A stretch of DNA of 32,766 bases, from NCBI GenBank assembly GCA_021777995.1, contig JAJYCW010000034.1:1-32766 (forward strand). Direction: 5' to 3'. Made by a program: the position numbers and the translations under genes. The notes under the pieces are model-generated. The model did no database searches. It had not been told where the DNA came from and worked only from the letters and a program-made list of their open reading frames with translations. Shown here piece by piece: positions 23,155-31,521 of this stretch. Position 1 is the first letter of the stretch, and each line of letters begins with the position of its first letter. This stretch comes from a bacterium (GTDB lineage: Bacteria; Armatimonadota; Chthonomonadetes; Chthonomonadales; Chthonomonadaceae).

Positions 23155-24501
23155 TCAGACTCTTCTTGCCTCGACGTCATACTGCTTAGCTACCGTCACT
23201 AGATCGCCATCACATACCTTCCTTATCGAAATAATTAGATTACTTAAAGAGATTTCGGAATCCTCGTCGTCGCTACTCATCATTCCGCAGTGAGCAGTTT
23301 TGTTGCGAAGACGACATACGTTCTCGTAGCAACGCGCAAGTGATTGTAAGGCAATATCCTCACTGTAATGAACAAAGATCTCCACTGTCGAGTGTTTGGC
23401 ATTGGTCATGTTCATGAGGTCGCGCCCAATTTGTGTGCGATCCTTAGTGTTCAGCCAATCAACCTTCTGTTTGTGGTGCACTATAGCAGAATAACAGGCA
23501 AGTGAAACCAGCCACTCACGGGCTAGGGTTATTGCGTGCAGCTCTTGACCGTGGCGGATGTAGGTGCGTATGAGAGCGTACTGAGCGGCGAGGCTATCTC
23601 GAGTGCAGACGCTCTCATCACCAGTTGTCAGTGGCTCTATTGCCTGCCTCACTCTATCAAGCACCAGTAAATACGCGCTAATTGAATGAGCCTCAATGGA
23701 TATCAATTCGAAATCTGAACGTGAGTCGAATTCCTTCACCTTCCCTGCAGTTTGTGATACCTCCAATGGCTGAGCGAGTTGATATGCCGTCGAGAAGTGG
23801 ACCAGTGAGTCCGAATAGGTCCTTAGGTCGTCGTAGAGGCGTTTGTCCGGTAACGCTTGATTAATGGGCTTAATAATGCGCACTAGAAGGTCTGCAAGCA
23901 GCTTTGCATTACCAGTTGCGAGAAAAAACTCGGTGGCGCCGGCGAAATCGAGCAACGAAATAAATGGCGTGAGATTAAATACAGGTGAGACGTTTTGATC
24001 ACGATCCCTAGATTCCCAGGCTCCATAGTAGATGCCTTCGAGCTTAACCCGCTTAGCAACCCTTAAAAAGACTGCGGCCAGTACGAGCAGTAACGGAAGT
24101 GACCGAAACCCATGGGTGATGTCCAACACGATCCTGTCATTAGGTTGCAGGGCTTTCGTCAACACCTCAAAAATCTGCCAGATCTCGTCTTCACTGCTTC
24201 CATCCGGTATATTCACAACCTGGAGATCCACCTGTGGACACGCTTGATCAAGTTGCGACTTCAATTGGCTTCCAGCAGTAGTTCCTTCAGGGCCGTCCAG
24301 CCATTTTTCGCGAGCCTTCTGCGTGGCAAATACCACCACCTCTTTTGGCTTGAACCGGGCGGCCAATGATACGCTGCAAAATTGAGTTTCTAGCTCCCAT
24401 TCATCAGCGGCTCCTGACTCATCCGATAGCCTGTAGCGCGTTGGCGCGTAGTCACCAGCACCGACAGTTGTCAAGAGCCGCAATGAATTAACTGTTGCCA
24501 T
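23155..24501 (-). CDS. csx2: CRISPR-associated CARF-HEPN protein, Csx2/TM1812 type, first copy (448 aa)
   Basis: The CARF domain opens with LRLLTTVGAGDYAPTRYRL and has the conserved LDITHGFRSLPLL (D127-H130) and LEGIYYGAWE segments. The C-terminal HEPN domain carries R399-N-K-T-A-H404 followed by CGM, an intact R-X4-H ribonuclease motif. The start lies two bases after the cmr6 stop, which places it firmly in the cmr operon. Expected role: cyclic-oligoadenylate-activated RNase giving abortive or dormancy-type immunity. The paralogue next door shares the fold but differs throughout, so the two may prefer different cyclic oligoadenylates, form mixed dimers or cut different RNAs. The gap to the paralogue (34 bp) is the largest within the operon. 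Confidence 0.9.
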   Translation of the reverse strand: MATVNSLRLLTTVGAGDYAPTRYRLSDESGAADEWELETQFCSVSLAARFKPKEVVVFATQKAREKWLDGPEGTTAGSQLKSQLDQACPQVDLQVVNIPDGSSEDEIWQIFEVLTKALQPNDRIVLDITHGFRSLPLLLVLAAVFLRVAKRVKLEGIYYGAWESRDRDQNVSPVFNLTPFISLLDFAGATEFFLATGNAKLLADLLVRIIKPINQALPDKRLYDDLRTYSDSLVHFSTAYQLAQPLEVSQTAGKVKEFDSRSDFELISIEAHSISAYLLVLDRVRQAIEPLTTGDESVCTRDSLAAQYALIRTYIRHGQELHAITLAREWLVSLACYSAIVHHKQKVDWLNTKDRTQIGRDLMNMTNAKHSTVEIFVHYSEDIALQSLARCYENVCRLRNKTAHCGMMSSDDEDSEISLSNLIISIRKVCDGDLVTVAKQYDVEARRV

Positions 24502-24503
24502 GC

Positions 24504-25532
24504 CTACACCGAAATACTCTCAACTGTCCATTCGTCGCCCGTTTTTGTGGCTGTAACAGTAACCGTCACGGGCTTAAGTTTTTTCATCTGGTTGAGGTGC
24601 TCATCGGTGAATCCACCCTCCTTCCTCAATTTCGACCATTGAGGATCCTTCACGGTGATTGGAGCGAGGCCCGGCATCGTGATTTCGCCGCTGATTGCAC
24701 CCTTAATGTTGCGCTGAATCACTGTACAGCCTTCGACCGTGTGAGTAGTGGTCACCTTCGGCGGTTCTGGCAACGGAGCGAACTGCGCAAACCTGCCGTA
24801 ACCCGCATTCGTTTTGCCGCCAATTCCCAGGTTCACCAGGCCCCACTGCACCAGATTTACCGCGTAGCGACACCATTCATCGTCGGGACCACTAACGGCA
24901 AGTGAGAACTTCGTTCCCGGTTTGACGGTCATGAACGGAACAGGCGTGGGATCCTCAAAATCGCATGGCCATGCTTTGCCCTCGCTGCCATAGTACTCCT
25001 TATGGTGAACGGTGACTATATCCGGTTGCAGCGGACGGTTATCCGAGTTGGGAGTGAATAGCCCATCCCAGAAGACGAAATGGGAGGCGCTTGTCATGTC
25101 GCCAAACAGGGTTTTCATTCCGTCGGCACCTAGCCCGTAGCTGTAGTGTTGAGCGGCACGAACCGCCATTCCCTTAAGCGCGCTGCCCGATAGCAGGGGC
25201 ACGCCGTACGTGTGATGAAGCGTGAGGCCCACTTCCAACGATGTGTCGTTGCCCAGGCCAATTGCCAGCGGCCCTGCAGTCACGCCGTCGAATACATATG
25301 TACAAGGCATCTGCTTCAGAGTCTCAGCCCACAAATCGTAAAAGCGCTTATACTGCTCTGGTACGCGCACGTTTGCAACGACATTCAGGAATTCAGCTAT
25401 TGGGTTTGTGTCCTGATCGCTCCCCTTATCGGTCGATCCTACCGACTCCACATACTTGTCCATGAGTAGTCGTGGATGTGACACACCCTTTAGTTCCGTT
25501 GGAAGGATTGAGCGGGTTGCCTTTGTTGCCAT
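24504..25532 (-). CDS. cmr6: Type III-B effector subunit Cmr6 (342 aa)
   Basis: RAMP-family protein. Cmr6 marks are LHHTYGVPLLSGSALKGMAVRAA, with the Pro-x-x-x-GS-x-LKG motif at about residues 110-125, then LFGD, a VTVHHKEYY block and the Gly-rich loop NLGIGGKTNAGYGRF near 235-250. It caps the crRNA 3' side of the backbone. The first 50 residues and the C-terminal 70-90 residues (including a tract rich in Thr/Val) extend beyond the core. The start is three bases after the cmr5 stop. Confidence 0.92.
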   Translation of the reverse strand: MATKATRSILPTELKGVSHPRLLMDKYVESVGSTDKGSDQDTNPIAEFLNVVANVRVPEQYKRFYDLWAETLKQMPCTYVFDGVTAGPLAIGLGNDTSLEVGLTLHHTYGVPLLSGSALKGMAVRAAQHYSYGLGADGMKTLFGDMTSASHFVFWDGLFTPNSDNRPLQPDIVTVHHKEYYGSEGKAWPCDFEDPTPVPFMTVKPGTKFSLAVSGPDDEWCRYAVNLVQWGLVNLGIGGKTNAGYGRFAQFAPLPEPPKVTTTHTVEGCTVIQRNIKGAISGEITMPGLAPITVKDPQWSKLRKEGGFTDEHLNQMKKLKPVTVTVTATKTGDEWTVESISV

Positions 25533-25535
25533 TAA

Positions 25536-25925
25536 CTAATCCTTCCCGCCAGCTTCGGCTTTTAATATCGAGACTGCAAAGCGCTTGAAATAGATCCAGG
25601 CGTCTAACAACTGCCTGGTCTGCTGCATATATGTCACCACATCTGCACTTCTTACCAGGTCTAGCAGGTCCCCGTGTGTTGCGCCCAGCACCCGGGCTGC
25701 GTGGCCCAGCAGAAGCTTATGAGCCGTAGCCCTATCCCCATCCGCAGCGGACTTATCTTTCGAAAATGCCAGTGCCTGGCACAAACCGCAGGTACGCACC
25801 ATGACCGGAAAGTTGTGGCATAGGCCCCCATAAATCCGCTGAACTTCAGCATTGAGCTCTCTAACTTCGCCTACGAGTTCCATCGCGAGGATGAGATCCC
25901 TTTGAGCGCGGGTTTGAAAAGTCAT
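25536..25925 (-). CDS. cmr5: Type III-B small subunit Cmr5 (129 aa)
   Basis: A short all-helical protein of the usual Cmr5 size, beginning with QTRAQRDLILAMELVGEV and ending with YMQQTRQLLDAWIYFKRFAVSILKAE, the recurring Cmr5 C-terminal pattern (L-x-A-x-x-W-x-K-RFA). Copies of Cmr5 stack along the target RNA in the Cmr complex. It overlaps the end of cmr4 by 4 bp (ATGA) and is followed by cmr6. The four cysteines are not in a metal-binding spacing. Confidence 0.9.
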   Translation of the reverse strand: MTFQTRAQRDLILAMELVGEVRELNAEVQRIYGGLCHNFPVMVRTCGLCQALAFSKDKSAADGDRATAHKLLLGHAARVLGATHGDLLDLVRSADVVTYMQQTRQLLDAWIYFKRFAVSILKAEAGGKD

Positions 25926-26812
25926 TGCTGCACCACCAGTCTACAGAGTCCTCGGCCAATACTGGAGTCGCCCCCAATCTGTATGGCAGGCACACCCTTT
26001 AGCGCATCAAAAGGATGGGGTTCCACACTGCCAAGGTACCGCTGCTCTACGGTGGCATGTCCGTAAAAAATAGTCTCCGCGGGAACCGCCTCCTCGAACC
26101 AGAGGCCGCCATTTGTCACGGTTTTCGAGGTTTCCTCCAGCCTCACTCTGGCGGCTACTTCGGTTGCGGTTTCGCAGAGGAAACTGAAGACGGTATCCGG
26201 AACCACTACGAACCTACTTGTAAAATCAGACTCGTTACCAGCAAACAGCGCTGAAGCGAGGACCGCAGCTATGTTACCGGTGGCTTCATCGGATGTGGCA
26301 TGCAGGTCGAGATCCTCCAGGAACATGTTCGCCTGCCCCACGGCACTGGTAGGCGTAAGAAGCGCAGCGCCGGCAGGTACCCTGGCATTTAACCTGCTGC
26401 CATCCATCGGCAGGTCAACCTTTGGCAGGCCGCCGAATTTCTGAACTCCTACCGCCTCGCAATCACGGCGAAGGCGCGACAATACCAACGGAGAGGTAAC
26501 GTACGCAAACGTGCCGTAAAGGCTGCGAACGGGCAGGCACAGCAGCCTGAGATCAGTGAGACAGAGGGCACCGGCCCGCTCCTGTTCGCCAAACACGGAA
26601 GATCGCCACTGAGCATCCGTATCTGGCACTCGTTCACGAAGTACGCCCTTTACACTGCTGCCGGGTACCATGGGAAAACCCGTGGCTTTCTCCCGCGCAA
26701 TGGGCAGGTCTATTACTGCGGCCGATTGGCCCGTGCCCGCATGAACTGAGGTAATCGCATGCACGAGTAGCAGGGCTGAAGTTTGAGTTTGAATAGTGCT
26801 ATTGTTTGACAT
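25922..26812 (-). CDS. cmr4: Type III-B backbone RNase subunit Cmr4 (296 aa)
   Basis: RAMP protein with HAGTGQ and then VIDLPIARE-like sequence (residues 24-41). D35 is in the place of the catalytic Asp that cuts target RNA every six nucleotides. PMVPGSSVKGVLRERV follows, then VFGE, and the Gly-rich IQIGGDSSIGRGL lies near the C-terminus. All suggest a working backbone nuclease. A ribosome binding site (AAAGGCG) precedes the ATG and the gene lies nine bases past the cmr3 stop. It forms the repeated backbone on the crRNA with Cmr5. Confidence 0.95.
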   Translation of the reverse strand: MSNNSTIQTQTSALLLVHAITSVHAGTGQSAAVIDLPIAREKATGFPMVPGSSVKGVLRERVPDTDAQWRSSVFGEQERAGALCLTDLRLLCLPVRSLYGTFAYVTSPLVLSRLRRDCEAVGVQKFGGLPKVDLPMDGSRLNARVPAGAALLTPTSAVGQANMFLEDLDLHATSDEATGNIAAVLASALFAGNESDFTSRFVVVPDTVFSFLCETATEVAARVRLEETSKTVTNGGLWFEEAVPAETIFYGHATVEQRYLGSVEPHPFDALKGVPAIQIGGDSSIGRGLCRLVVQQ

Positions 26813-26821
26813 TTTACGCCT

Positions 26822-27976
26822 TTACTTGATGTGGTGCCATGCGGACCATAGCGCTAGGCCGTATCCATCGTTGCGATCATAGGGTGAATCGGAAACTGGC
26901 TGGAGCCAGAGGGGTAAGAGCATTTCAGCCGAACCTTCGACTACCTCGAACAGGTAGACAGAGCCGGAAGGTACCGTGTGCCGCAACCGCTTCGGTCCTG
27001 ACTTACCTTCGCGGAAATCCCAGCCGCTAACGGGCTCCCGCCGTTGAATGGCCGCAGATACCAGCTGCAGCGTAACCCCCTCACAGCCTGGCGGCGTACC
27101 GCGCATATCTGCATCCAGCCAGGATGGTTTCCAGCCCCTGGCGAAGATGGCAGGCGTTGCAAGCTGCATGCGGACACGAGTTGCCGTGCGAAGCTCATCC
27201 GCCACTGCCGTTGGCAAAGCGGGCCAGCTACCTTCCGGTGCCGAGGAAAACACTGCCAGCCTCCGTTCACCGCCAAAGGGCTGGGGCCCCTTCAGGTTTG
27301 CACTGCTTTCCACCCGCACGAGCAGATCCCAACAAGAATAAGATCCCCCAGCTGCTTCACCGTCACGGTACTGCAGCGCGGCGCGATAGTCCTCAAACCC
27401 GGTGCTGCGCGTGGTAAACAACATCCCATCTTCGCTGCACCCAGTCGACCGATCAATTCCAACATGAACTCGCTCATCAACCGGCAGGCTGCCACTTGGT
27501 GTTGGTGGCTTAAATCCTGGTTCATGGCCGGCCGTCATCCAGCGCAGGGTATCTTCCATTGACCAGTATAAGTTGTTCGCTTCCGGCTTTACGTCTTTTG
27601 TTATGGCAAGAGGACGCAAATTTCGGCCGGGTAAATCGCAGCCTTCACCCTCTTCCAAGGCAGCGGGTCGCAGGCAGAGTGCATGGCGTTCGCCATCGTC
27701 GTCCTTGTAGATAAGTGCATCTGCGGGGGCAGCGAAATGAACCATGCCATTCAGTGACAGCAACGGACCGGTAACCGACACTGCCCCCTTGCCAGGCTGC
27801 TTCCAGTCTCTTCCTGTTATGTTGCCTACGCGGGTGCGCACGCATCCTGCCAGCGAGCCAGGCATTGGAAGCTGAAGTGAGATGGCGCTTAATCCACTCT
27901 TTTCCTCGCTAAACGGGCGTCCGTCGCGAAATAACAACGGATCAATGCCGCGCACTGCCCAAATCTGGTCAGTCAT
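26822..27976 (-). CDS. cmr3: Type III-B subunit Cmr3 (384 aa)
   Basis: Begins with the Cmr3 signature AVRGIDPLLFRDGRPF and the SLQLPMPGSLAGCVRTRVG helix region. It carries HVGIDRSTGCSEDGMLFTT (residues about 170-190), GGERRLAVFS, and ends with DGYGLALWSAWH, the typical C-terminal Gly/Trp motif. Cmr3 pairs with Cas10 and holds the 5' handle of the crRNA. Its ATG overlaps the cas10 stop by 8 bp. Length and motif order are normal for the family. Confidence 0.95.
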   Translation of the reverse strand: MTDQIWAVRGIDPLLFRDGRPFSEEKSGLSAISLQLPMPGSLAGCVRTRVGNITGRDWKQPGKGAVSVTGPLLSLNGMVHFAAPADALIYKDDDGERHALCLRPAALEEGEGCDLPGRNLRPLAITKDVKPEANNLYWSMEDTLRWMTAGHEPGFKPPTPSGSLPVDERVHVGIDRSTGCSEDGMLFTTRSTGFEDYRAALQYRDGEAAGGSYSCWDLLVRVESSANLKGPQPFGGERRLAVFSSAPEGSWPALPTAVADELRTATRVRMQLATPAIFARGWKPSWLDADMRGTPPGCEGVTLQLVSAAIQRREPVSGWDFREGKSGPKRLRHTVPSGSVYLFEVVEGSAEMLLPLWLQPVSDSPYDRNDGYGLALWSAWHHIK

Positions 27977-29639
27977 TCACGGCCTCCCTTCCAGGGGTAT
28001 TGCTGGTGAGGAATCTTGCAATGATGAGCCAGTCTGCAAGATCGGCAAATTCGTTCTTGGTTTCAAACTTGCCTATTTTAAGGTACAGCTGTTCCGTAGC
28101 GTGGCTCCTCTCGCCACCCTTTTTTCGTTTCAGTATGCGTTCAACCTCTAGTTTAAGCACATTGTGATCCAGGATTTTCGTTGTGTCGTCACTGGGCCAT
28201 TCAGCCACAAGTTGTTTCATTTCGTAAGGAAACCCACGGGACAACTCGTCATGCCGCTGCAAATCTGCAAAGGCGTTCCATGCATCAACCACCTTAGCGG
28301 GGTCACTTTCCCACTGATTCACCACCGTAACCGGAGCGCCACCACGCGTGTGCAGAGCTATGGCAATAGAGTTGCGGTCCCTCTTCGCCTCCTTCTCCGC
28401 GGCACGAGCATATCCCAGCGCCACCTGAAGCGGCTCCATAAAGTGAACAATCGCCAACCCTGCCGAGAGCGATGGCTGATCTTCTAGTGCACCGGCCCCA
28501 GGTGATGACATCTGCTCCTTAAATGCCGCTGCGAGCTCTGCGGCACAGGGTATAGCCGTAACTAATGGCAGCAAAGCAAGAACATCGTCGCCGCCGGTGT
28601 AGATTGCACTTCCATTGTGCCGTTCTACTATGCGGCGGGCACCTTGCGCAAATTGAGCAAGTCTTTTCGAGAACTCGCGATGCTCGTCGTCAGTCGTCAT
28701 TGCGGCAAGCATCCTCCCCATTCTGTCGCCGTCCGCTACCAGTATGGCGTAGTACGGGGAACAGGAAGAAACTCCGGCTGATCTGCACGCCTCCCTGCGC
28801 AGGTGCGAAATCTCCGCCGCGCGTCCCTGGAGCGCCGCTGCTGTTTCGTCCGCGAGGTCATCCATCTGGCTGTCAAACAGCAGGTCACCAATATCTGCGT
28901 CGTCGCCTGCAGCCTGTGCAATGTCATTCAATGCCGCCACCAGTTCAGGCGCGCATGCTCGCAGAACCGAGCGTGCGGCCATCGCCGCGGTAGAGGGCGC
29001 CTTTGAGCGGCGTCCTTCCGATCGCTTTAGAATAGAGACGGCATCCAGGAGTTCACCGCCGTTAAGGCGGAGCAAGGAATTGCGCAAAGCAGCCGATACT
29101 GTACGGTTTGCCTCAAGCGTTAACACACATTCGCGCGAAGGATCCAGTGGACTCTTGGGCTGTCCGGCGCGCGTTGGTGGCTGCTTAAAGTCACGAAGTG
29201 CCTTACGGCCGGCAAGCAGTCGATCTACACGCAGGCGTGCGGAGGCGTAGCTGCCCGGGGGGCAGGGCACCCAGGCGGCATAAAATTCTAGAAACTGTGC
29301 GATCTGCTGACGCGCAAGCTCCTCATCAATGCTGCCAGCCGGAAGTTTCGCCACAACGGCCTCCCACCGCTCCATCAACATCTGGGCAGCAACAGCCCGC
29401 GCCGACGCTGCAACCTCCGAGGCATCTCGGTCGGTAAGTATGGCCAGTATCTTGTTCGGCCCATCCTCGTTAGGGTCTGCAGGAAAGATAAGGTGTCCGC
29501 CCTGCTCGTGAACCGACTGTGCGACGGTCTTCGCCATTTTTGTCAGCAGGCTGGATCCGGCGGTAAGGTCCCCTAACCGTCTACCAGCAGCTATAAAGTC
29601 CTGTACGGGACCGATGGATATCGCTAGAAGGGTGTTCAA
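27969..29639 (-). CDS. cmr2: Cas10 / Cmr2, cyclic-oligoadenylate synthase subunit without HD domain (556 aa)
   Basis: The first palm segment LLAISIGPVQDFIAAGRRLGDL starts almost at the N-terminus. ADGDRMG (about 302-308) and YTGGDDVLALLPL, with the cyclase motif G-G-D-D at about 349-352, mark the second. The GGDD is intact, so ATP can be polymerised to cyclic oligoadenylate when target RNA binds. There is no N-terminal HD nuclease domain: the protein is some 300 residues shorter than HD-bearing Cmr2, so single-strand DNA cutting should be absent. The start is TTG at 29639, overlapping the cmr1 stop as TTGA, with GAGGAG nine bases upstream; TTG at 29660 is an alternative. The last 110 residues are a helical D4-like domain. 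Confidence 0.94.
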   Translation of the reverse strand: MNTLLAISIGPVQDFIAAGRRLGDLTAGSSLLTKMAKTVAQSVHEQGGHLIFPADPNEDGPNKILAILTDRDASEVAASARAVAAQMLMERWEAVVAKLPAGSIDEELARQQIAQFLEFYAAWVPCPPGSYASARLRVDRLLAGRKALRDFKQPPTRAGQPKSPLDPSRECVLTLEANRTVSAALRNSLLRLNGGELLDAVSILKRSEGRRSKAPSTAAMAARSVLRACAPELVAALNDIAQAAGDDADIGDLLFDSQMDDLADETAAALQGRAAEISHLRREACRSAGVSSCSPYYAILVADGDRMGRMLAAMTTDDEHREFSKRLAQFAQGARRIVERHNGSAIYTGGDDVLALLPLVTAIPCAAELAAAFKEQMSSPGAGALEDQPSLSAGLAIVHFMEPLQVALGYARAAEKEAKRDRNSIAIALHTRGGAPVTVVNQWESDPAKVVDAWNAFADLQRHDELSRGFPYEMKQLVAEWPSDDTTKILDHNVLKLEVERILKRKKGGERSHATEQLYLKIGKFETKNEFADLADWLIIARFLTSNTPGREAVND

Positions 29640-30868
29640 CTCAACATGCTCCTCTTCCAACCATTGCTTTCCGCATAGTTCAGAAGTGCTGCGCGCACAT
29701 CGTCACCGTTTAGCGGCTGAACCTTTCCGCGCTCTGCCGGCGTTAGTTCTATGGATTCACGGCCTATAGGTCGACCCAGGATTTCTACTTTCGTACCCTC
29801 CCAAACATGGGGCGCGTTCAATATGAGCAGTGTCGGCAGGAAACCATCTTTACACTGCACGGCTTTCGTAATCACTGGCGACGCCATACGCGATTTACCT
29901 GGCGCGCCTTGAAGGATGGCATCCTGCGGGTCGCCGCCACCTTGAAAGTGAAATACGATGGGAAGGCCCAGGTCTGCGCGAGGAAACCCATTTTCCACGG
30001 CGTGCTTGGGTGCATGTTGCGGTGCAAATCGACCGGTTAATCGTCGAATTGCATCGGGCTCTGGCCAGCGCGACCGCCCGGGCCGATTGGATTCCTGACC
30101 TCTGTTTCTGGCAAAATCTTCCTTTTGCCGAAAGTCGTTATATAGCTTTACAGAGTTCTTCCATGCGGTCGTTGCATCGGCCACGACACCCTCTTGAGCG
30201 AGTTGCGAACCAGCCAAGCCGGGAATCAGATGGGAAGCCGGTCGCATGGTGAGGTTGTTAATTGACGGCAGGCCATCATCAAGCTTTAATGAACCACAAC
30301 CGCGTCGTGTTCGTGAACCTACACCGCCAAACAACAACCAGGCATGCACAGCAGCTTCTGCCTCAGCCAAGGAGGCATCATCGGCAGAAACGATCAATGA
30401 AAACTCAACCCCCACCTGCGCAGAGGCGGGCAACTCCTCAATCTTGCCGTGCTCAGCCCTTCCCTTAAATGGGAAAACTGCGTAAAGCGGGAAGTCACGA
30501 CGTTGCTTGAACTTAAATTTCTTTCGGTCATTCGGATCCTGTTCATATTCAGCCCATATCGTTACGTCGCCCTTGTGGAGTAAGGTGACGGTTAGTGCAA
30601 TCCGTCCAGGCACGTTCATGCTGCCCCATAGCTTCTCTTCAGCGGCAAACAGAGCGGCAGAAGTTCGATACGAGCCTCCGTAAACTGTGCGCCACCAAAA
30701 GCGCAGTGCACCGCGGATCGCCGCTGCACGAATGGGATAGTCCGCATCAACCGTCTTCGCTTTGGCACCGCCGCCAAACATAGGCGTTACCACGGAGATC
30801 TTATACTCACGGGTTGGTACTTTAGGGGGCGCCCATTCTGGTGGACGAACACTAGGAATACGAGACAT
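29636..30868 (-). CDS. cmr1: Type III-B subunit Cmr1 (410 aa)
   Basis: RAMP protein with EYKISVVTPMFGGGAKA (target-RNA 3' side binding), then IRAAAIRGALRFWWRTVYGG, the Cmr1 RGALRFWWR hallmark near residue 55, and HAWLLFGGVGSRTRRGCGSL (about 180-200), its Gly/Arg-rich loop. The C-terminal part holds a second domain ending in NYAESNGWKRSML. The start ATG at 30868 follows AGGAGG at a spacing of six, the best ribosome binding site of the locus; a longer frame to 30892 is not needed. It is the first gene of the cmr operon. Confidence 0.93.
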   Translation of the reverse strand: MSRIPSVRPPEWAPPKVPTREYKISVVTPMFGGGAKAKTVDADYPIRAAAIRGALRFWWRTVYGGSYRTSAALFAAEEKLWGSMNVPGRIALTVTLLHKGDVTIWAEYEQDPNDRKKFKFKQRRDFPLYAVFPFKGRAEHGKIEELPASAQVGVEFSLIVSADDASLAEAEAAVHAWLLFGGVGSRTRRGCGSLKLDDGLPSINNLTMRPASHLIPGLAGSQLAQEGVVADATTAWKNSVKLYNDFRQKEDFARNRGQESNRPGRSRWPEPDAIRRLTGRFAPQHAPKHAVENGFPRADLGLPIVFHFQGGGDPQDAILQGAPGKSRMASPVITKAVQCKDGFLPTLLILNAPHVWEGTKVEILGRPIGRESIELTPAERGKVQPLNGDDVRAALLNYAESNGWKRSMLS

Positions 30869-30950
30869 AGCACTCCTCCTGGAAACCTTCAAACTGCTCC
30901 GAGAGTGGAAACATGAACCCTTACCGATGCTGCCTGTGAAATCGACAGAG

Positions 30951-30979
30951 ATCGTACCCTGCGCTTATCGAGGCGACAA
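30951..30979 (-). promoter_or_regulatory. Probable promoter of the cmr-csx operon
   Basis: On the minus strand TTGTCG (30979-30974) and TACGAT (30956-30951) are spaced by exactly 17 bp. Both match 4 of 6 consensus bases. Start near 30944, leader about 75 nt to the cmr1 ATG. Confidence 0.45.
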
Positions 30980-31445
30980 TCAGTCGACTGACCCTAAACT
31001 GTTACATATGACCTAGCATTCGAGCTTTGGCCGCCCGATTCCTGCTTCTGCCTTGCCACGCAACAAAATAACTGGACCTCGTTGCTTTGCCGCCGTTCTA
31101 CAGGCTACACGGGTCAACGTTCACAGGTTGTTCCGCAGGTTACCTGCCATAGAATGAAGCTTTATCACCGTGTACTTCAAGATGGTCTCCATATGGCCCG
31201 TTAGGTCTCGCAGGCGCCACCGAAGAGGGGTCACTTGCAGCTTTGCCTTCAACCAGGCGGGTACGGCAAGAGGTGTAAACTCGTGAAAGGTACTCCTTAA
31301 AAGCTCATTGGCGGCGTACGAGGAGCGTATAGCCCGCCCACCACGAGCCACTCACCCGCAGAACGACCCCACAGTCTAAATCTTGCGCGTCACACGGGTA
31401 GATACTAACTCCCCAGTCTCACTATGTCGTACGCTTGTTTGAGGC
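30980..31445. other. Gene-poor spacer between cmr operon and CRISPR terminator
   Basis: No convincing gene was found. The longest open frame (31121-31351, minus, GTG start, basic 76-aa product) has no recognised motif and no convincing ribosome binding site. An array leader would normally be AT-rich and touch the first repeat; this side does not look like one. Confidence 0.4.
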
Positions 31446-31482
31446 AAAAACCCAGCCCGCCGGCACCATTGACGTAGCGGGC
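31446..31482 (-). terminator. Intrinsic-type terminator just past the CRISPR array
   Basis: On the minus strand GCCCGC (31482-31477) and GCGGGC (31460-31455) form a GC-only 6-bp stem (7 bp with a G-U pair) around a 16-nt loop, followed after four bases by TTTTT (31450-31446). It lies 40 bp beyond the last repeat and points away from it, as expected if the array is read on the minus strand. Confidence 0.6.
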
Positions 31483-31521
31483 CGAAATCTACCTACCTAC
31501 TCACGTTTTATGCTATCTACC

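Noticed and set aside
31121-31351. 76-aa minus-strand frame between cmr1 and the array, considered as a Cas6 remnant
   Set aside because: It lacks the Cas6 C-terminal Gly-rich loop and any recognised motif; length and position alone do not support a gene.
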